DNA from: a virus
DNA: 25,744 bases
Virus record (IMG/VR): IMGVR_UViG_3300025102_000249
Location: 1 to 25,744 of that record
Reading direction: 5' to 3' (one strand)
A model generated the notes under the pieces. The model saw only the letters and a list, made by a program, of their open reading frames with translations. It had not been told where the DNA came from and made no database searches. Each line of letters starts with the position of its first letter. Within the stretch, counting starts at the first letter, position 1. The position numbers and the translations under genes were made by a program. This document shows, piece by piece, positions 21,089-25,744 of this stretch.

Positions 21089-21125
21089 GAAGAAAAAGAA
21101 AAAGAAAACAACCTACGGCAAGTAG
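21075..21125 (+). CDS. 16-residue lysine-rich micropeptide
   Basis: A complete frame MAYGKKKKKKKTTYGK with ATG and TAG, overlapping the end of the zinc-ribbon gene and ending 1 base before the portal ATG (TAGTATG). Seven consecutive lysines flanked by matching YGK ends are unlikely to be a random frame. It could be a tiny DNA- or capsid-binding peptide, or translation through it could couple to portal synthesis. Confidence 0.45.
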   Translation: MAYGKKKKKKKTTYGK

Positions 21126-21126
21126 T

Positions 21127-23022
21127 ATGAGCAAAGAACTTTACACTGACATCGTTGAGGATGTCGCTAGTCGCGCACGATGGGAGACGCGACAATCTCT
21201 ATGGTATCAGATGCGGAATGACGGTTTACGCCGCCGCCAGAAACCGTGGGCCAACGCCTCTGACTTTCATTTCCCTCTGATTGATACCACTATCAATAAA
21301 CTCAAACCTGCGTTCTTCCAGCAAGCGATGGGGCTAGATGTGCTGGCTACTTTTGTGCCGATGCGTTCGCAGTTGAGTGGGTTTACTACAGCGGCAGAGC
21401 ATTGGTTTAGCTACAAGCTAAATGAAAAAAGCAACTACGCCTCTGAGGTGATGAGCTGGATTGACCATATGCTTGTCAGTGGTCAGGGGGTTATGAAGAT
21501 TTACTGGAACCCCGACAAGAAGCAGGTCGAGTTCCAAGCGGTAGACCCGATGTATATGATCGTTCCACCGTGGACGAAGGGTCTTGATACGGCCGACCGC
21601 ATCACGCAGGTCATGCCTATGAGCCTAGACCACTACAAACGTCTTGGCATTTACGACACCAGCAAGGAAACCATCGAACGCATCAAGGGTGGTAACGCTA
21701 AGGACTCCGGCATTACAGATGATCTGAAGTACGAGCGGGAGATTCGTGAGGGCATCACGCATTCTAATGACGAAGATCAGATAATTGTTTGGGAAGTCTA
21801 CACTCAGGATAAGGATGGCAAGTGGTTGATGAAATGTTTCTCACCACAAGCCCCACACATTCCTTTGCGGGATGATATGGAGGTTCCGTTTGACCACGGC
21901 CAACCTCCTTTCGCTGTCACTAAGTACGAGATTACTGACGGCGGCTGGTACTCGCCTCGCGGGGTGTGCGAAGTGCTTGCACCTTTCGAGGCTTCGATGT
22001 GCAAAATCTGGAACGAGAAGATGGACGCCTTTACGCTGTTCAACAAACCACTGTTCCGAGCCGAGCGCGACCTACCAAATAGTGTTAATTTACGCCTAAA
22101 TCCCGGCCAAATCCTGCCTTTTGGTATCGCTCCAGTTCAAATGCCCAGCACTCCGATGGACTTCGATAAAGAGGTTCAGCAGACGCAAGCCATAGCCGAG
22201 CAGCGAGTCACCGTTCCCGACTATGGAATAATGGCGGACAGGGATCGCCGCACTGCGACTGAGGTCGAATCCGTTAACGCTCAAGCGCAGCAGAATATGG
22301 ATTTGCGTCTGCGCCTCTTCCGTCAGGCTTTGGGAGACTTGTTCCGAATGTCTTGGGAAGTTTTGCTACAGTTCGACAAGAAAAGCCTACAGTACAGGTT
22401 CTTGCAGGACAGCCTTACGGTAGACCCGATGGCACTGCACGATGAGTATCAGCTAGAGCCACGGGGCGGGATGGATATGGTGAGCAAGTCTATGCTGCTC
22501 AACAAAGCTGTGCAGCGTAAGCAGTTGTTTATGAACTCGCCTTGGATCAATCAGGTTGAGTTAGACAAGTCTATCCTAGAACTGGAAGACCCATCTCTGA
22601 TTCCTCGACTGGTTCAAGACCCGAACGAGAAAGCAGCTAATGAAGTTAAGGATGAACAACAAATCCTCCCTGCCCTTTTGATTGGCGAGATGATTCCTGT
22701 CGGACAAGTTAACGAGCATCCGGCTCGGATCGGTGTACTAATGCAGTACATCGAGAAGGCAAGGCAGTCTGGCTTGCAGATGAGTCCCGATGGGCAGCAA
22801 GCTATTATGGCTCGTATGGATCAGTTGCTCTCAGCCTACGAACAGGTTGACACAAACAACGCTCGATCTATGCGGAAGGATGTTGAGGATTACCTGCAAC
22901 AGACTGGGATGATTCCATCGGAGCAAGACCAACAAGCCGCACAAGCCCAGCAAACGATGCAACAAATGCAGCCTCAACAAATGCAGCCTGAACAAATGCA
23001 ACCACAGCAGATGGCAATGTAA
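21127..23022 (+). CDS. Portal protein
   Basis: A 631-residue podovirus-type portal. It begins MSKELYTDIVEDVASRARWETRQSLWYQM, with HFPLIDTTINKLKPAFFQQAMG typical of the portal N-terminal region, and carries SGQGVMKIYWNPDKKQVEFQAVDPMYMIVPP and a long helical central region (TATEVESVNAQAQQNMDLRLRLFRQALGDLFRMSWEVLLQF). The C-terminus is Gln/Met-rich (QQMQPQQMQPEQMQPQQ repeats). The dodecameric portal forms the packaging channel and neck. It sits between the terminase and capsid genes and is followed directly (TAATG) by a small basic gene. Confidence 0.85.
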   Translation: MSKELYTDIVEDVASRARWETRQSLWYQMRNDGLRRRQKPWANASDFHFPLIDTTINKLKPAFFQQAMGLDVLATFVPMRSQLSGFTTAAEHWFSYKLNEKSNYASEVMSWIDHMLVSGQGVMKIYWNPDKKQVEFQAVDPMYMIVPPWTKGLDTADRITQVMPMSLDHYKRLGIYDTSKETIERIKGGNAKDSGITDDLKYEREIREGITHSNDEDQIIVWEVYTQDKDGKWLMKCFSPQAPHIPLRDDMEVPFDHGQPPFAVTKYEITDGGWYSPRGVCEVLAPFEASMCKIWNEKMDAFTLFNKPLFRAERDLPNSVNLRLNPGQILPFGIAPVQMPSTPMDFDKEVQQTQAIAEQRVTVPDYGIMADRDRRTATEVESVNAQAQQNMDLRLRLFRQALGDLFRMSWEVLLQFDKKSLQYRFLQDSLTVDPMALHDEYQLEPRGGMDMVSKSMLLNKAVQRKQLFMNSPWINQVELDKSILELEDPSLIPRLVQDPNEKAANEVKDEQQILPALLIGEMIPVGQVNEHPARIGVLMQYIEKARQSGLQMSPDGQQAIMARMDQLLSAYEQVDTNNARSMRKDVEDYLQQTGMIPSEQDQQAAQAQQTMQQMQPQQMQPEQMQPQQMAM

Positions 23023-23261
23023 TGGCTATTGATAAATCCAAAATGAAATGTAACTCGCCCAAGCGTCAAGTGCAGGGCGGGAAGAAGTTTGTAGTTAAGG
23101 CGTGTAAAGACGGTAAAGAAAAGATTGTTAGGTTTGGCGATGCCAACATGACGATTAAGAAGAGCGACCCAGCCAGACGGAAAAGTTTCCGCGCACGACA
23201 TAACTGCGATACTGCAACCGATAAAATGACAGCACGATATTGGTCGTGCAAAAAGTGGTAA
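23022..23261 (+). CDS. Small basic virion-region protein with RARHNC motif (79 aa)
   Basis: A 79-residue Lys-rich protein with MKCNSPKR, then KIVRFGDANMTIKKSDPARRKSFRARHNCDTATDKMTARYWSCKKW. The FGD.NM.IKK...RRKSFRARHNC....K..ARYWSCK.W pattern is one I recall from both phage and giant-virus small proteins of unknown function; Cys/His content suggests a metal-binding fold. It starts on TAATG with the portal stop and ends on TAATG with the next gene, so the run is translationally coupled. Confidence 0.75.
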   Translation: MAIDKSKMKCNSPKRQVQGGKKFVVKACKDGKEKIVRFGDANMTIKKSDPARRKSFRARHNCDTATDKMTARYWSCKKW

Positions 23262-23416
23262 TGGCTGAAAAGAAAAAAGAAGACGCTTGCACTAAGAAGG
23301 TTAAGAGACGCTACAAGGTCTGGCCTTCGGCCTACGCATCTGGTGCTGTTGTTCAGTGCCGTAAAGTTGGGGCAGCTAACTGGGGGAACAAGAGTGGCAA
23401 AAGAAAGTCTGCATAA
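23261..23416 (+). CDS. Small Lys/Cys-rich protein with KVWPSAYASG motif (51 aa)
   Basis: A 51-residue protein with DACTKKVKRRYKVWPSAYASGAVVQCRKVGAANWG and a basic tail. The RYKVWPSAYASGAVVxCRKVGAxNWG block resembles small conserved proteins of phages and giant viruses (DUF5872-like, by memory). The ATG overlaps the previous stop by one base (TAATG), and the 3' end overlaps the next gene by 23 bases. Confidence 0.7.
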   Translation: MAEKKKEDACTKKVKRRYKVWPSAYASGAVVQCRKVGAANWGNKSGKRKSA

Positions 23417-23597
23417 ATGGTTTGCCCGTAATGACGGGAAGGGCTGGGTTGACTGCAAGACTGGTAAGCCCTGTGGTCGCCAGAAGGGCGAAAAGCGGGA
23501 TGGCTACCCAGCCTGTAGGCCAACGAAGTCTCAGTGCAGTAGCGCAATGCGGAAGAAAAAGGGGCCGGAGCGAATTAGCTGGAAAAAGAATAAATGA
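23394..23597 (+). CDS. Small Lys/Cys-rich protein with GWVDC...PACRPT motif (67 aa)
   Basis: A 67-residue protein starting at GTG 23394 (a GGGGGAA site lies 5 bases upstream): HKWFARNDGKGWVDCKTGKPCGRQKGEKRDGYPACRPTKSQC, then a basic tail. The WFxRxxGKGWVDCKTGKPCGR...YPACRPT block resembles a family often found beside the KVWPSAYASG protein. The four spaced cysteines suggest a metal site. It ends with ATGA overlapping the next gene. Confidence 0.65.
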   Translation: MAKESLHKWFARNDGKGWVDCKTGKPCGRQKGEKRDGYPACRPTKSQCSSAMRKKKGPERISWKKNK

Positions 23598-23974
23598 GAT
23601 TTTTTAACTTTATATCTATTGCGTGGCGTCTATCTAAGCATATCCCTTGGATTGGGGAGCCTGAGTGGAAAGCGCAGGAATCCGCTGCTTTAAGGCGTTT
23701 CTTGGTGTCTGCGGAGGGTAAGAGGTTTAGGGCAGTGTTACTTAATATGGTTCTCAAACAGAACCAACAAGCAGTGTCCAGTAAAAAAGAACTTGAATTC
23801 AACGCAGGTTTTGCGAATGGTGTGAGAACAACGGTTCACACGGTTGAAGCTCTGGCAAAAGAAATCGAAGAACCGGAAGAATTTACGTCTGATATGTTTG
23901 GGGTTGATTATCAGGCGAGTGAAAACCCCACAGCAACGTCTAGCAGATTTGGTGCGATTGTTGGACGAGGATAA
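23594..23974 (+). CDS. Hypothetical virion-region protein (126 aa)
   Basis: A 126-residue protein with an N-terminal amphipathic segment (MRFFNFISIAWRLSKHIPWIG), a helical core (ESAALRRFLVSAEGKRFRAVLLNMVLKQNQQAV ... ELEFNAGFANGVRTTVHTVEALAKEI) and a flexible end. It is coupled by ATGA to the previous gene and placed just before the scaffold-like gene. I do not recognise a family; an assembly role is possible from position. Confidence 0.6.
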   Translation: MRFFNFISIAWRLSKHIPWIGEPEWKAQESAALRRFLVSAEGKRFRAVLLNMVLKQNQQAVSSKKELEFNAGFANGVRTTVHTVEALAKEIEEPEEFTSDMFGVDYQASENPTATSSRFGAIVGRG

Positions 23975-23993
23975 GCACTAATTGGGAAGCATT

Positions 23994-24968
23994 ATGCCAG
24001 AAGAGTCCGTCGAAATTACCGACGATCAAATGAAGGCCGCTGCCGAGCAGTTTGACGCTGCTGTAGATGCGGGTGAAACGCCTGAGTTAGAAATAGTTCA
24101 GGAAGAACCGAAAGAGGAAGTTCAAGAAGAACAACCTCAAGAGCCATCAGATGAGTCGCCGGAAGGTCAGGACTCTTCAGTACTGAACAGTACTGATGGA
24201 AATGCTGACGAACAGGTAAGTTCATTGACAGAAGGGGAGCCTCCTGAAGCCAGCGAGGAACCCGCCAAGAGTAAGTGGGCCAAGAACGAAGAACGTAAGA
24301 GCAAGACTTGGAAGGACATAAACCTCCAGAAAGAGTCGATCAAACGTGAACGTGAAGAGCTTGAGTTAGAGAAGAAAAAGATTGCTGAAAGGCAGTCTGA
24401 TCTCAACGAAGGCAAGGCTTACAGGGATAAAGATAATTTCTCTGCTGCGGACTATAAGGCCGCTGCGGAGAGGTTAGAGCTTGAAGGAAGGGAAGACCTA
24501 GCTAAAGACGCTTTAGAAAAAGCCGAGGCTGTTGCCGAAGAAGGCAGGAAAGCCGAAGAAGAGCAAGCCACAAGGCAAGCTGTTAGGCAGCATGAAGAAG
24601 CGTTTCTTAAAGCTAAGTCTGAGTTAGAGAGGGATGACCCCGATCTGACTAAACCTGAAACTGAATTGTTTCAAAAAACAAATCAGTTCCTGAAAGAGTA
24701 TCCCGACTTGGTATATTTGCCCGATGGCAACGGTCTGCGTCACGCAGTCAAGCTTGCTAAAATGCAAATGGGTTCTGAAAAGGCGGATGTGTTGGAAGCC
24801 CAAAACAAAGAACTTACCGAAACAAATAATAAACTGGAAAAAAAACTGTCTCTTAATGGTGGCTACACTAGCGAAAAGGTTGGCGGCGCACCCTCATTTG
24901 ACGAACTGTCAACTGAGGATCAAGGCAAACTACTTTTGCAAAAAGCTTATGAGGCTGACAATGGTTAG
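23994..24968 (+). CDS. Scaffolding-like protein (324 aa, acidic coiled coil)
   Basis: A 324-residue protein with a strongly acidic, Pro/Glu-rich first third (EEPKEEVQEEQPQEPSDESPEG) and then long charged helices (KESIKREREELELEKKKIAERQ; AEEGRKAEEEQATRQAVRQHEEAFLKAKSELERD) predicted to coil. Placement immediately before the major capsid gene, acidity and helicity fit an internal scaffolding protein. ATG 23994 is preferred over TTG 23982 because the GGGAAG ribosome site lies between them. A perfect palindrome (24179-24194) is in frame and encodes SSVLNST around residues 62-67. Confidence 0.7.
   Translation: MPEESVEITDDQMKAAAEQFDAAVDAGETPELEIVQEEPKEEVQEEQPQEPSDESPEGQDSSVLNSTDGNADEQVSSLTEGEPPEASEEPAKSKWAKNEERKSKTWKDINLQKESIKREREELELEKKKIAERQSDLNEGKAYRDKDNFSAADYKAAAERLELEGREDLAKDALEKAEAVAEEGRKAEEEQATRQAVRQHEEAFLKAKSELERDDPDLTKPETELFQKTNQFLKEYPDLVYLPDGNGLRHAVKLAKMQMGSEKADVLEAQNKELTETNNKLEKKLSLNGGYTSEKVGGAPSFDELSTEDQGKLLLQKAYEADNG
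24179..24194. repeat. Dispersed palindrome (NN=AA)
   Basis: A perfect copy inside the scaffold-like gene, in frame as VLNST. Confidence 0.95.
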
Positions 24969-25003
24969 AACCATTATGGACTAATTAGTATAGGAATAAC
25001 ATT

Positions 25004-25744
25004 ATGGCTACAAATACTAGCTCTACTCTTTCCAACCAGTACCAAAACTTCTTCAGCAAGAAATTGCTGTCCTACGCTGTTGAGGCACTTGTGTTGGATC
25101 AATTCGGTGAAAAAGCTCCGTTGCCCGCGAAAGCTGGCCACAAAGCTATCACTATGTTTCGCTACGGCTCACCTTCGACAGCAGCAATCGCTGACTTAGT
25201 TGAAGGTACTGCGCCTACTCCTACTCGTTCTTTGACGCTCTCGAAGATTGAGAAAGCCCTCACTCAGCGTGGGCAAGTCGTTAAGCTAACAGACATCCTG
25301 ACTGCTACCGACCTGTTCAACAGCTTGCAACAAAGCATCAAGACTTGCGGTGAAGACGCTGCTCTTGATCTGGACACCATCACGCGCAACGTGCTTGTTG
25401 GTTCCAACGCTGCTGGTGACGCTAAGGAGAATGGTGACGGAGTTGCCCTCGACAACAGTGACACTCTTACTGAGATGTACGCTGATGGCGGGACTGACTA
25501 CACTACGTTTGAAGGAACCACTTCGGGCAACACGCTCGACGCTGGTGCGATCCTCGACGCCGTGACTAAGCTGAAAGTAAACCGCGCTAACCCCGTCTCT
25601 GGCGGTCACTATGTGTGTGTTGCTTCTCCGCAAGTTCTGAGCGACATCATGAAAATCAACGAGTGGTTGAACGCTGCTCAGTACAGCAATGTTGGCGAAC
25701 TCTATAAGGGTGAGGTCGGCTCGTTGTACGGTGCTAAGTTCGTG
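25004..25744 (+). CDS. Major capsid protein, N4-gp56 family (5' part)
   Basis: The first 247 residues are seen and the frame is open at the right edge. NQYQNFFSKKLLSYAVEALVLDQFGEKAPLPAKAGHKAITMFRYGSP, followed by LTEGT-like LVEGTAPTPT and KALTQRGQVVKLTDILTATDLF, is the signature of N4-gp56-type HK97-fold capsid proteins. Later GGHYVCVASPQVLSDIMKINEWLNAAQYSNVGELYKGEVGSLYGAKFV matches the conserved second half. AGGA lies 8 bases before the ATG; the gene follows the scaffold-like gene by 35 bases. Confidence 0.9.
   Translation, partial: MATNTSSTLSNQYQNFFSKKLLSYAVEALVLDQFGEKAPLPAKAGHKAITMFRYGSPSTAAIADLVEGTAPTPTRSLTLSKIEKALTQRGQVVKLTDILTATDLFNSLQQSIKTCGEDAALDLDTITRNVLVGSNAAGDAKENGDGVALDNSDTLTEMYADGGTDYTTFEGTTSGNTLDAGAILDAVTKLKVNRANPVSGGHYVCVASPQVLSDIMKINEWLNAAQYSNVGELYKGEVGSLYGAKFV

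Noticed and set aside
930-24194. Palindromes as transcription terminators or CRISPR repeats
   Set aside because: No U-runs follow them, they are symmetric and occur within genes, and they are dispersed singly with no spacers of constant length.
1-25744. tRNA genes, integrase, transposase
   Set aside because: No cloverleaf-like sequences with TTCGAATC-type arms and no recombinase catalytic motifs were noticed on either strand by eye; a covariance-model scan would settle the tRNA question.

Overview
This window is part of the genome of a tailed double-stranded DNA bacteriophage, most likely podovirus-like. A virion module on the + strand runs off the right edge: small terminase, large terminase, portal, a run of tiny basic proteins, an acidic scaffold-like protein and an N4-gp56-type major capsid protein. 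The left edge holds the end of another + strand virion module: three large proteins that look like internal or ejection proteins, the largest of 1615 residues. No tRNA, rRNA, CRISPR array, integrase or insertion sequence was seen. The host cannot be named from the sequence; strong Shine-Dalgarno sites and one consensus sigma70 promoter fit a Gram-negative host.

Layout. Positions 1-8379 (+) hold late virion genes followed by two small accessory genes, one a PD-(D/E)XK nuclease. Positions 8366-18156 (-) are a long, tightly overlapped early/middle region. It encodes a DnaA-domain-IV-like protein, a RecB/Cas4-like nuclease split into two separated genes, a second PD-(D/E)XK nuclease, a MazG-like protein, an Erf-type annealing protein, a Holliday-junction-resolvase-like nuclease, a ribbon-helix-helix regulator, a secreted SleB-type cell-wall hydrolase, a SprT-like metalloprotease and many unknown small proteins. 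Positions 18157-18814 form the only long gene-free stretch. It lies between the leftward and rightward operons and carries GGATCGG iterons, G-runs and promoter-like sites, so it is the best candidate for a replication origin and/or packaging site. Positions 18815-25744 (+) are the packaging and capsid genes.

The most striking signal is a dispersed 16-base palindrome, AGTACTGNNCAGTACT. There are 8 perfect copies, 5 with one change and 1 half-degenerate copy, spread through both transcription units. The 7-base arms are conserved and the two central bases vary freely. Many copies lie exactly at gene junctions and donate the AG of a TAG stop codon; five lie inside genes, in only two of the three reading frames. 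The family looks like a phage-wide protein-binding site or a recombination/module-boundary sequence. The ribbon-helix-helix protein at 12516-12707, which has a copy upstream of its own gene, is a plausible reader.

Other points of interest are the split Fe-S nuclease whose N-terminal part carries a palindrome near its break, a structured element containing an 11-base match to the 16S rRNA anti-Shine-Dalgarno tail, twin 36-base hairpins, and several very short genes fitted tightly between neighbours.
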